Source of the DNA: Beroe ovata
Lineage: Eukaryota; Ctenophora; Nuda; Beroida; Beroidae
Assembly: GCA_946803715.1 (NCBI GenBank)
Contig: CAMPET010000122.1
Location: forward strand, 2,835 to 17,797
Direction: 5' to 3'
DNA length: 14,963 nucleotides
In this document: piece after piece, positions 1 through 6,579 of the stretch
Position numbering within the stretch: position 1 is the stretch's first letter
Layout: every line of letters begins with the position of its first letter
Made by a program: the position numbers and the translations under genes
The notes under the pieces: generated by a model
What the model was told of the DNA's origin: nothing
Seen by the model: the letters and a program-made list of their open reading frames with translations, nothing else
The model's database searches: none

Positions 1-84
1 TATCAGAGTGTTGATGAAGACTTACTACCCATGATGAGTACAAAGAACAGTCGATACGTTCTTCGCATCATGACTTATGCCTGA
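1..84 (+). CDS. Possible 3' end of an unidentified open frame (partial at window edge)
   Basis: Frame 1 is open from the first base for 27 codons and ends at TGA (82-84), with the C-terminus RYVLRIMTYA. The other two plus frames close within the first 35 bases. The piece could be the last exon of a gene or mobile element lying to the left. A random stretch stays open this long about a quarter of the time, so this is weak evidence. No family is recognised. Confidence 0.18.
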   Translation, partial: YQSVDEDLLPMMSTKNSRYVLRIMTYA

Positions 85-188
85 TTTTATGTGTAAAATT
101 TGAGTGTATTTGCGCACGTTTTTTCCCCTTCTTGCGTGTTCTTTGCGTCCTCACTTGAACTATTTCTGTCGGTATTACGGTGTTCCTG

Positions 189-244
189 AAGGTCCCTTAT
201 ACAGTAACATTATATACTATTCATAGTTGCTTATAAGGGACCTT
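189..244. repeat. Foldback: 13-bp perfect inverted repeat around an AT-rich loop
   Basis: AAGGTCCCTTATA (189-201) is the exact reverse complement of TATAAGGGACCTT (232-244), separated by a 30-nt AT-rich loop. The left arm follows CGGTGTTCC, and the same 9-mer occurs again just right of the right arm (256-264). This suggests a small foldback element or the terminal parts of a degraded non-autonomous transposon. It contains no coding sequence. Confidence 0.6.
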
Positions 245-379
245 CTCGTACGAATCGGTGTTCCGCAAGGCCCCATGTCGCGCGCAACGCGCGCGATTAC
301 TTCCTCAAGAATGAAAATATTTGGCGATCGCGTCTTCCTGCATAACACGTGTGAGGGCTCAATGCATATGGCAACATAT

Positions 380-416
380 TCAGGCAGGTGTGAGGTGTCA
401 CCTCACACCTGCCTGA
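380..416. repeat. Near-perfect palindrome, 18-bp arms, 1-nt centre
   Basis: The arm ending at 397 (CAGGCAGGTGTGAGGTG, plus the preceding T) is exactly complementary to 399-416, with a single T between. The other copy of the unit (about 1190-1215) lacks it: there CAGGCAGGTGAGAGGTCATGA runs on without the second arm. The palindrome was therefore gained in copy 1 or lost in copy 2. It could form a cruciform or be an inverted-duplication scar. Confidence 0.75.
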
Positions 417-585
417 GGTGAGCTCACCGAGTCACAGATCCATTGACCACTGGGCGTCTTCAGTCGTTCTGCTTCATTCTCGCCTATCGTCATGCACATA
501 ACAAGTGAAACAACTCTTCTGACAACCAAATGGAAAACTATCTATGATTCTTAATAAGAGGCTCATAATCTCACTAATTTTACAG

Positions 586-866
586 ATCTCAATCGGACTT
601 CTTTCACCAAATGTCTTCATAAATTAAGCTATAAGATACCACACAACGACCTGATAGAGGATAGTCTATCGGCCAGTTTAAAAGTCTATCATCTTTCAAA
701 GAAGATGAGGATTCCTCAGATTACGTTACGTCAGTTATCTGAAAAGGAGGGGATGTTAGATATATTCTCATACTTTGGGCATGAGGATACTGGAACTGAA
801 GATAATTTTTTACTCCCAGTTGCAAATCGATTGAATAGCATCGATATACTCAGGATCATGTGTTAG
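586..866 (+). pseudogene. Candidate terminal exon of an unknown multi-copy gene, copy 1 (13-nt deletion)
   Basis: A strong acceptor (branch-like CTCACTAAT, then TTTTACAG, 578-585) precedes a frame that stays open for about 93 codons and starts with LNRTSFTKCLHKLSY. Copies 2 and 3 carry 13 more nucleotides after AGTTTAAAA. Copy 1 has lost them between two TTAAA repeats, which moves the downstream part into another frame that ends at TAG 864. In the frame of copy 3 the end would be an acidic serine-rich tail, KEDEDSSDYVTSVI. Which frame is ancestral is not proven. No domain is recognised. This is a coding-like exon, probably broken in this copy. Confidence 0.4.
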
Positions 867-969
867 AAAATAAGATGATTCACATACATGAAGGTACGTC
901 GTACACACATGTTGTGCAGTATGTGGGCTTTTTCTGTATTATGCCTCACACCACACACTGAAATTAAAG

Positions 970-1130
970 GACGCGTTTATATATGAAATGTTGTTAGAAA
1001 AAACTATCACTTGTAATAACAAAGAGTGTATGACGTATGGATGTACTGCAATCGTACTGGATATCGATTCTCTGATCCAAGGATTGAGACAAGAGATGGA
1101 AGAATCTAAACTGTATATCAACAGTATCCC
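970..1130 (+). CDS. Unidentified open frame downstream of the exon, copy 1 (truncated by gap)
   Basis: Open from an AG acceptor-like site (ATTAAAG, ending 969) through ATG 988 to the N. The product contains MLLEKTITCNNKECMTYG and a polar helix-like LIQGLRQEMEESKLY. It matches copy 3 (2333-2563) at nearly every base, and one of the few differences in the shared part (TCT CTG versus TCT TTG) is silent. That is mild support for coding. No family is recognised. It may be an exon of the same gene family or part of its 3' untranslated region. Confidence 0.3.
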
Positions 1131-1131
1131 N
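1131..1131. other. Assembly gap (single N) between copies 1 and 2
   Basis: One N separates the end of copy 1 (ACAGTATCCC) from the start of copy 2 (GCGATCGCG), which is homologous to position 324. The true distance and order of the two sides are unknown. Confidence 0.9.
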
Positions 1132-1376
1132 GCGATCGCGCCTTCCTGCATAACACGTGTGAGTGCTCAATGCATATGGCAACACATTCAGGCAGGTGAG
1201 AGGTCATGAGGTGACTGGTGAGCTCACCGAGTCACAGATCCATTGACCACTGGGGCTCTCCATTAGCTAGGCTTCATTCTTGCCTATCGTCATGCACATA
1301 ACAAGTGAAACAACTCTTCTACCAACCAAATGTAAAAATTCTTCATAAGAGGCTCATAATCTCACTAATTTTACAG

Positions 1377-1486
1377 ATCTCAATCGGACTTCTTTCACCA
1401 AATGTCTTCATAAATTAAGCTATAAGATACCACACAACGACCTGATAGAGGATAGTCTATCGACCAGTTTAAAACTATTGAGTTAA
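1377..1486 (+). pseudogene. Candidate terminal exon, copy 2 (premature stop)
   Basis: The same TTTTACAG acceptor is followed by the same frame as copy 1. This copy keeps the 13 nt missing from copy 1 but reads AGT TAA at 1481-1486, ending the frame after about 35 codons. Copy 3 has AGT TTC at that place. It is therefore a truncated or dead version of the exon. Confidence 0.4.
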
Positions 1487-1564
1487 AGTCTATCATCTTT
1501 CAAAGAAGATGAGGATTCCTCAGATTACGTTACGTCAGTTATCTGAAAAGGAGGGGATGTTAGA

Positions 1565-1680
1565 AAAACTATCACTTGTAATAACAAAGAGTGTATGACG
1601 TATGGATGTACTGCAATCGTACTGGATATCGATTCTCTGATCCGAGGATTGAGACAAGAGATGGAAGATTCTAAACTGTA
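1565..1680 (+). pseudogene. Second open frame of the unit, copy 2 (5' end deleted, 3' end cut)
   Basis: Bases matching 999-1117 of copy 1 remain, joined at TGTTAGA to the upstream exon region and interrupted by the TAGGGACC repeat after CTAAACTGTA. Two differences from copy 1 change residues (CAA to CGA, GAA to GAT). It has lost its start region and cannot make the product of copies 1 and 3. Confidence 0.4.
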
Positions 1681-1788
1681 TAGGGACCGTTCACATATTA
1701 CGTAATCAGCCGAGGGCGGAGGGGGTTTCCAAATGATTACGCTTGATTACGGAGGGGGGACCTTGATTACGTAATCAAGACATTTTCA
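1681..1788 (+). mobile_element. TAGGGACC repeat, copy 1 (MITE-like, short form)
   Basis: Starts TAGGGACCGTTCACATATTA and ends GACATTTTCA. It contains several GATTACG words, runs of five and six Gs, and the perfect 18-bp palindrome CTTGATTACGTAATCAAG (1762-1779). It interrupts copy 2 of the multi-copy unit right after GTA, and the second repeat copy is also preceded by GTA. A TA target, as used by Tc1/mariner-type elements, is possible. The expected opposite terminal repeat is not seen, so the class is inferred. Confidence 0.5.
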
Positions 1789-1899
1789 GAATTCTTGGGC
1801 CTCGACGCCTGTCAGACTGCAAGTTCAAAGTTTGACATGCATCATTTTCTCTGATTAGGTTTACAGTATGTGTGTATACCTCTGGCGGGTCACGTGGTA
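1789..1899. other. Unassigned spacer between the two TAGGGACC repeats
   Basis: The 111 nt between the repeat copies match nothing else in the window and hold no open frame of note. They may be a distinct insertion target or the interior of a larger element whose ends are the two repeat copies in direct orientation. Confidence 0.4.
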
Positions 1900-2020
1900 T
1901 AGGGACCGTTCACATATTACGTAATCAGCCGAGGGGGGGAGGGGGTTTCCAAATGATTACGCTTGATTACGGAGGGGGGAGGGGGGTTTTGACCTTGATT
2001 ACGTAATCAAGACATTTTCA
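1900..2020 (+). mobile_element. TAGGGACC repeat, copy 2 (long form, ends at gap)
   Basis: Same start, GATTACG words and 18-bp palindrome (1994-2011) as 1681-1788. It has 12 extra nucleotides (AGGGGGGTTTTG) after the second G-run and a small difference in the first G-run. It is in direct orientation 219 nt from copy 1 and stops exactly at the N at 2021, at the same GACATTTTCA where the similarity to copy 1 ends. Confidence 0.5.
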
Positions 2021-2021
2021 N
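2021..2021. other. Assembly gap (single N)
   Basis: The right side resumes inside the multi-copy unit (CCAGTTTAAAACC), equivalent to about 673 in copy 1 and 1464 in copy 2. The join therefore lies within repeated sequence. Confidence 0.9.
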
Positions 2022-2104
2022 CCAGTTTAAAACCATTGAGTTTCACTCAATCATCTTTCAAAGAAGATGAGGATTCCTCAGATTACGTAACGTCAGTTAT
2101 CTGA
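2022..2104 (+). CDS. Candidate terminal exon, copy 3 (5' part missing in gap)
   Basis: From the gap the frame reads SLKPLSFTQSS, then FKEDEDSSDYVTSVI, and ends at TGA 2102-2104. Copies 1 and 2 encode the same acidic tail in this frame, and the one base difference in the tail is silent here (GTA versus GTT) but would create a stop in the alternative frame. This favours the tail as the real C-terminus. A final TSVI would fit a PDZ-binding end (S/T-x-V/I class), which is inference only. The protein is not identified. Confidence 0.4.
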
Positions 2105-2495
2105 AAATGAGGGGATGTTAGATATATTCTCACACTTTGGGCATAAGGAGACTGGAACTGAAGATAAACTTTTACCCCGAGTTGCAAATCGATTGAATAG
2201 CATTGATTTACTCAGACTCATGAGTTAGGAAATCAGATGATTCACATACATGAAGGTACGTCGTACACACATAGTGTGTAGAACGTGGGCTATTCTCTGT
2301 ATTATGGCTCACACCACACACTACAATGAAAGGATGAGTTTATATATGAAATGTTGTTAGAAAAAACTATCACTTGTAATAACAAAGAGTGTATGACGTA
2401 TGGATGTACTGCAATCGTACTGGATATCGATTCTTTGATCCAAGGATTGAGACAAGAGATGGAAGAATCTAAACTGTATATCAACAGTATCCCTG
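2022..2495 (+). repeat. Multi-copy unit, copy 3
   Basis: Collinear with 673-1130 of copy 1, including the segment deleted from copy 2, at high identity with scattered substitutions and small indels. Beyond about 2495 it continues into sequence not available for copy 1, which stops at its gap. Confidence 0.75.
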
Positions 2496-2563
2496 CAGAT
2501 GTAAAGCCCCCTATTTTATTTAGCAGAGTTTTAATTCTATTGCAACAGCTGCACAGCGAATGA
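2333..2563 (+). CDS. Unidentified open frame, copy 3 (longest version)
   Basis: Open from GATGAG after an AG (2331-2332), through ATG 2351, to TGA 2561-2563. From the ATG this is 70 residues: MLLEKTITCNNKECMTYG, a hydrophobic TAIVLDIDSLI, a charged helix-like stretch, and a C-terminus ending LLQQLHSE. GCAGAT|GTAAAG at about 2495-2506 could serve as a donor, so the last 20 or so residues may be intronic. It lies about 230 nt after the candidate terminal exon of the same unit. There is no similarity I can name. Confidence 0.3.
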   Translation, partial: DEFIYEMLLEKTITCNNKECMTYGCTAIVLDIDSLIQGLRQEMEESKLYINSIPADVKPPILFSRVLILLQQLHSE

Positions 2564-2639
2564 CAAGAATCGAAGGATTGAAGAAATCAAGCCAGTGACG
2601 GTTAAGGAAATGTAATCCATGCTTTATTCGCCCCAGACC

Positions 2640-2930
2640 CCGCTGCAATGACCAGCTCCTTATTCAACCCTCCGGCAAAGTTTACTGTACGCTCGGCAGA
2701 GTGAACCGTCGGGCTCCATAGTCTTGAGTTAAATCTCTCACCCATAGCTGAGTAGTGCGGTGGCCAGGAATCGAACTTACGATCTTTCGATCAATAGTCC
2801 AAATCACTACACCAATTACCCTTAGAATAACTAAGTGGCAAGGGAGAACGGAGTAGTTTCGGCCCAACGTACCCCTCACGGCCTCACACTTCACAGCTTA
2901 CAACTGCAAGGCTGAGCCACCCGCTAATCC
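2640..2930 (-). mobile_element. tRNA-derived SINE (minus strand), possibly with two tRNA-like heads
   Basis: Read on the minus strand, TTGGTGTAGTGATT (A-box-like, about 2799-2816) is followed at tRNA spacing by AGTTCGATTCC (B-box, 2768-2778). Between them GGACTATTGATC resembles an anticodon arm with loop CTATTGA, nearest to tRNA-Asn. The flanks do not form an acceptor stem, so it is not a working tRNA. A second GGTGGCTCAG box (about 2911-2922) and a weak GGGTACG (about 2866-2875) upstream hint at a dimeric head. The unrelated tail runs towards about 2640. RNA polymerase III promoter boxes are typical of SINEs. Confidence 0.65.
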
Positions 2931-3551
2931 GGAATTCAGAGCTTCACAGTAGAGAGGGACGGGGGTGGTTGGAGATAGGAATCAATAGAAGGAGAAAAGA
3001 TAAATGTAGATATCGAAATGATTTTCAAATTCAAAGGAGTACATTGGTTAGTGATGACTCTGCCATAATAATTTTATATTTTCAAGGTGCAGTAAAAAGG
3101 GAGGTCATGGGTTTTAGTTTTCAGAGAATGGTTATCAACAGTAAGAAGCTTGATTGCGCTGACGTGATAACATTCCATGCCTTGTTATCGATTGAATATC
3201 GGTATTCGGTTGTTTTGGTCATAGGATACTGATGGATGGTGGCTTTGCAGAAGTATTGTGTAATTTTTCGATACTGTGATACTGTGATGCTGTGATAGCT
3301 ACTATCTGGATGCCATGATTCAATAGTGAGAGAAATAAAGAGATGACTGTCACAACTTGACAATCCTCTATCTCACCTATCACTCGTGGGGTGGTGTTGA
3401 TGGTGTGTGTGTCCTCGTCCTCATCGATCAAGCTGGGTCTATAAAGCTATAACAGCTTAAAACCAATCTTCAGATTGACTTAATATTGTTATTAAAAGCA
3501 TGGTCCAAATTTATAACAGTTTTCAGGCAGCAATAATCATGATGACAAACC
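2931..3551. other. No gene recognised
   Basis: Short frames of up to 87 codons occur on both strands without codon bias, splice context or family similarity. A small degenerate run of GATACTGTGATACTGTGATGCTGTGATA (about 3271-3298; units of 8-9 nt) and a TGGTGTGTGTGTCC stretch near 3401 are the only local structure seen. Confidence 0.5.
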
Positions 3552-3816
3552 CTATTGTCCATATTGAAGGTCGATCTGTTCCTGGAAGGTCTTCAGGATC
3601 TCTTCACTGTTAAAGTCCTTCTCACGTATAGGTAACACTGGGGGACAGCGCCATATCAGTATGCAAATATCAATAACTGAGTGATAGATGGTTCATGATA
3701 AACCCAGGATACTCAGTGTTTCAACTGAACTTACTGGTCAAGGTTCCTGAGAGCATGTTGAGCATCATTCTTGACTATCTTCTCCAAATGTCCTTCTCCA
3801 AATGTATGATCCTGAT
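3552..3816 (-). pseudogene. Two candidate minus-strand exons of an unknown gene (3735-3816 and 3552-3606)
   Basis: On the minus strand 3816-3735 is open (HTFGEGHLEKIVKNDAQHAL, then RNLD) and ends CCA|GTAAGT, a strong donor. Using the acceptor TTTAACAG (ending 3607), the frame continues into HEEILKTFQEQIDLQYGQ and a stop at 3552-3554. The pieces therefore fit a last intron of 128 nt with conserved phase. The acceptor assumed before 3816 (CTGTAG) is weak. The composition is soluble, charged and helical. No domain is recognised; it could be an intact 3' gene end or the remnant of one. Confidence 0.3.
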
Positions 3817-3890
3817 CTACAGCTGGCTGATCATGTTCTTGGCAGCCACTGGGGCAGATCCTTCAACCTCCTCAATCCTGAACTCGACCT
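3817..3890 (-). pseudogene. Candidate minus-strand exon ending in a stop
   Basis: On the minus strand a good acceptor (CTTTACTTTTAG) precedes a frame VEFRIEEVEGSAPVAAKNMI that ends SQL and TAG (3817-3819). The stop directly abuts the frame used by 3735-3816, which is shifted. Either this is an alternative terminal exon or the two were once one exon and a small indel separates them. The function is unknown. Confidence 0.25.
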
Positions 3891-4150
3891 CTAAAAGTAA
3901 AGGGCAGACTGGGCCTCAGCCTCATGGGTAAGACAAAACTATATCTTGGATGTCATATCAGTATGATGTCAATGTGACACTGTGTCAATGTAACTGGCAA
4001 GAATCTAGAACAAGGCTACACAGCTTAATGACATCCTTGGCGAGAAGACAAGTAAAGAATCTAGAAAGGCGTAACCCAAAGAAAATCTGAATTCAATCAA
4101 TGATATCAAAATGAAATCAATAACACCTATCATACTCAACAAGACAATAT

Positions 4151-4285
4151 TCACACAGCAACATCAACCTCAGTCTGCCCTTTGGTAGTAGCTAGGGCAC
4201 CAATTTGAGAGCCCAGAAAGTCTTGCATGTTGCCTGATGCAGCAGAGAGATAACATCCGGCAACTTGTCTGCGATTCAGATATTC
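4151..4285 (-). pseudogene. Minus-strand open segment, coding-like
   Basis: Open for 44 codons after a TAA, containing RRQVAGCYLSAASGNMQDFL and ending TEVDVAV with TGA at 4151-4153. It overlaps the next segment (4276-4446) by 10 nt in a different frame, as if a small indel or a lost intron separated two parts of one coding region. CAGTCTGCCCTTT inside it (4171-4183) is the exact reverse complement of 3899-3911. No family is recognised. Confidence 0.22.
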
Positions 4286-4446
4286 TTATTAGTGTTTGTG
4301 ATTGGTAGCTCATAGAAACCTTCGTTAAGACAGGATGCTTCAATATTCCCAGTTATTTTACCATAAATATCTGAAGAGGAAGCATCAATAGATATATGAG
4401 ATAGGTTTTGAAGTATTGTATGGCTGTTTGAAGAGTTGTTTGGTGA
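4276..4446 (-). pseudogene. Minus-strand open segment with secreted-protein character
   Basis: Open for 56 codons. It begins with polar NNSSNSHTILQNLSHISIDA and continues through DIYGKITGNIEASCLNEGFYE to a TGA at 4276-4278. Asn-rich sequons (NNS, NLS) and a beta-strand-like pattern give a faint resemblance to a fibronectin type III-like extracellular domain. That is inference; no diagnostic residues are certain. Its upstream part lies in copy A of the duplication at 4371-4719, and the equivalent copy B reads on in another frame. Confidence 0.22.
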
Positions 4447-5082
4447 TCACTGGGATCAAGAGATTGATGGGCAGTTTTGTGTCATATTATCCCAAGTTTC
4501 AGTGACCATGACGTTATATGGAGGGTCTAAAGGCCCCAACCAAGATATAAACAAATGAATAAATGCAACAAATGGGTATTTAACCTTCACTTATTCCTAA
4601 GCTATCTTTAGCTTTTAGACGTCTATTTATATTCCACTAAACTAGCTTTAAAAGATACCTTTCCATTCACACATTTTTGAAAGTATAATGAGAAACCTTT
4701 TGCATCTGAGAAGTTTACANCTGAAGAGGAAGCATCAATAGATATATGAGATATGTTTTGAAGTATTGTATGGCTGTTTGAAGAGTTGTTTGGTGATCAC
4801 TGGGATCAACAGATATGACACAGTTTTGTGTCATATTATCCCAAGTTTCAGTGACCATGACGCTATATGGAGGGTCTGAAGGCCCCAACCAAGATATATA
4901 CAAATGAATAGATGCAACAAATGGGTATTTAACCTTCACTTATTCCTAAGTTGGTTAATATACACTATCTTTAGCTTTAAGACGTCTATTCATATTCCAC
5001 TAAACTAGCTTTAAAAGATACCTATTCCATTCACACATTTTGAAAATATAATAAGAAACCTTTTGCATCTGAGAAGTTTACA
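4371..5082. repeat. Tandem duplication of about 350 bp across a gap (likely haplotype artefact)
   Basis: Copy A (4371-4719) and copy B (4721-5082) both start CTGAAGAGGAAGCATCAATA and end GAGAAGTTTACA, with the N at 4720 exactly between. They differ by scattered SNPs, by a short replaced tract near 4460 and 4810, and by about 14 extra nt in copy B near 4950. This degree of difference with perfect alignment to the gap is what two alleles or two overlapping contig ends look like when not merged. Confidence 0.8.
4721..4940 (-). pseudogene. Minus-strand open frame in duplication copy B (extracellular-like)
   Basis: On the minus strand copy B is open for about 73 codons up to the gap: KYPFVASIHLYISWLGPSD, PPYSVMVTETWDNMTQN, then a hydrophobic FKTYLIYLLMLPL. 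Copy A holds the same frame only to MTQNC, where a 1-nt length difference brings a TGA. The W...PSDPPY...VMV pattern faintly recalls a fibronectin type III-like fold. The frame is preceded by TAAG, so it would need an acceptor there. Whether copy A or copy B is correct decides whether this is a gene. Confidence 0.25.
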
Positions 5083-5209
5083 TTTTGGCGAAATAGAATT
5101 CTTATTTCTGGAGAGGCTCTTTTAACAATCAGTATTAATATCTTCAAAGAATAAAATAGGTATCTACTATCTTTTAAATCAACTGGTGATGTCATTTTTG
5201 AACGATAAA

Positions 5210-5743
5210 TATCTAGATATATTGTATTAATGATAGTTGAATTTTGGAAAAGCTAAAAGTGAAGATATTTTGACTTTGCGTCGCGCAACGCGCGCGCCGC
5301 ACACGTTTAGGGACCTTGTCGGACACGAATGTGTGCGAAATGGTCCCATACATATCGCCATAGCGATATATTTTTGTAGGGGGTGAACGAAAAAAATCGA
5401 CTTCAACAAAATATGATAAACTTGGTATCAAAATGATCTGCAGGCTGGTACTAACTCGGAGAACAAGTTTTGTTGCCAGAAATTGTGATTTGAAAGAGTT
5501 GTAGCTTGTAGAAGAACAAGGACTGGGCGCAAAAAGTGTAACACCAAAATTTCGCGAGAATATGCCAAAGTTACGGTGTCTGTCGTTAAATCGAAATAAC
5601 CATCAACTCTTTTGTTCAAACTCAACGATAAGCCACGGAAATTGAAGATGAATGTTTCTTTAAGCAAACATCGAAGTATTCAAGCCGATTGAGTATTTAG
5701 AAGTCAAGTTATGGTGGTTTGAAAACAACGCCTGAAAATCCGA
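5210..5743. repeat. Probable old interspersed repeat, no gene
   Basis: A CGCGCAACGCGCGCG block (5282-5296) shared with 281-295 is followed by a foldback with GGGACC (5310-5315) and GGTCCC (5342-5347) ends and by ATATCGC-cata-GCGATAT (5352-5369). After this comes sequence with repeated TTGTAG and AACACCAAAATTTCGCGAG-type words that has the feel of a mobile-element body. The two 72-79 codon minus-strand frames here show no family similarity. Assignment as a repeat is inference. Confidence 0.35.
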
Positions 5744-5744
5744 N
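5744..5744. other. Assembly gap (single N)
   Basis: Unlike the other three Ns, no sequence duplication is apparent on its two sides. Confidence 0.9.
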
Positions 5745-5810
5745 CAAAGCAATACATGGAAAATTTTGAAGGATTTCACCTTATCGAACAGAACTTAACC
5801 TCTGGCTTCT

Positions 5811-5825
5811 GGGGGCGGCGCCCCC
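5811..5825. repeat. GC-rich hairpin
   Basis: GGGGGC (5811-5816), GGC loop, GCCCCC (5820-5825), followed by GGACCCC. This stands out sharply from AT-rich surroundings and resembles GC-rich ends carried by dispersed elements in many invertebrate genomes. Confidence 0.5.
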
Positions 5826-6051
5826 GGACCCCTGCTCCTGATTATAAATGATTATCTGCTTATGTTTCAGCTGTATTCTAAGCTAGTCATCATATTGTGA
5901 TAGTTGTTAACAGAGAACTGATCAGTGATCAGACTGATTACAGATGGTGATCGCTGATTTTAGGGAAATTATGCGGAAAAATAACATTTACCAATACTGA
6001 ATACTGTCGAAAAAAGGGAAATACGCTATACTAAAGACCTGTGTCCAGGTC

Positions 6052-6081
6052 CTGTTATAAAAAACAGTGTTGTTATAACAG
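6052..6081. repeat. 9-bp stem foldback with overlapping 14-nt tandem copies
   Basis: CTGTTATAA (6052-6060) and TTATAACAG (6073-6081) form a perfect stem with a 12-nt loop. AACAGTGTTGTT occurs twice in tandem at 6063 and 6077. No coding signal. Confidence 0.5.
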
Positions 6082-6326
6082 TGTTGTTGTTTTAGTGTTT
6101 GATTTCACATCCGTTCCATTTATAAATATGATGAAAACGGGATTTTTCTATCCGCTGCATCTATTGCAGCGATTAAACTTAAAGTGATTAAAGCGATTAA
6201 AAGCGATTACATTTTTAGGGTAAAATCTTACAAGTACAACGTTAAGAAACGATCTCTAAGTCTATTGAATTTGAACGATCTCCATGTTGCATGTTGAAAC
6301 GATCAGAGGTCACAGCAACACGGCTT

Positions 6327-6454
6327 CAACTTCCAGTGTTGTAGGATTTCACCCTACCCTTGCTGGCGGGATTTTATCCCTGGACGGAATGAAAATTGCG
6401 CGCATGGCACTGATGGCCGGGGTAGGGCAATGTAAAATCCTACAACTTCCAGTG
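6327..6454. repeat. Compound foldback bounded by 12-bp direct repeats
   Basis: CAACTTCCAGTG occurs at 6327-6338 and 6443-6454. Inside, GTTGTAGGATTT (6338-6349) is complementary to AAATCCTACAAC (6435-6446), and CCCTACCC (6352-6359) to GGGTAGGG (6420-6427). This gives a 20-bp interrupted stem around a 60-nt GC-rich loop. The block CTACCCT.CTGGCGGG recurs near 7001-7020. The 80-codon open frame across it (6284-6526) is explained by this structure and resembles no family. Confidence 0.6.
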
Positions 6455-6579
6455 CGTGCAACGGCCGACGAATCGAATCTGCAGTTGCAGCTCAGTGCAA
6501 TTCAAACTGTAAAACTGAAGACATGAAACAGAAACATAAACAACTGACTCGAGCTGTCTGATTGTCGGTGTCATCTGAT

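Larger units (their letters stand above)
324..1130 (+). repeat. Multi-copy unit, copy 1 (ends at a gap)
   Basis: This stretch begins GCGATCGCG and is nearly identical to 1132-1680, and in its second half to 2022-2495. It contains intron-like sequence (about 430-585), a candidate terminal coding exon (586 onward), a spacer, and a second open frame (970-1130), and it ends at the N at 1131. The copies may be recent genomic duplications or unmerged haplotypes placed next to each other by the assembler. Confidence 0.75.
1132..1680 (+). repeat. Multi-copy unit, copy 2 (internally deleted, cut by another repeat)
   Basis: Matches copy 1 from 324 onward, with a few small indels. The sequence then jumps from the exon region directly into the second open frame at TGTTAGA (1558-1564). 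Copy 1 has the same 7-mer at 754-760 and 992-998, so the 238 nt between them are missing here. The copy stops at 1680, where the TAGGGACC repeat begins. Confidence 0.75.

Noticed and set aside
257-274. GVPQGP in a plus-strand frame, like the reverse transcriptase GVPQGS motif
   Set aside because: No other RT motif surrounds it, the frame closes at 421, and the DNA is explained by the repeated CGGTGTTCC motif.
2768-2816. A tRNA gene on the minus strand
   Set aside because: A- and B-boxes are present but the flanks do not pair as an acceptor stem and the anticodon stem has a mismatch, so a SINE is the better call.
6284-6526. 80-codon plus-strand frame
   Set aside because: Spans the foldback at 6327-6454, has no similarity, and is best seen as non-coding repeat.
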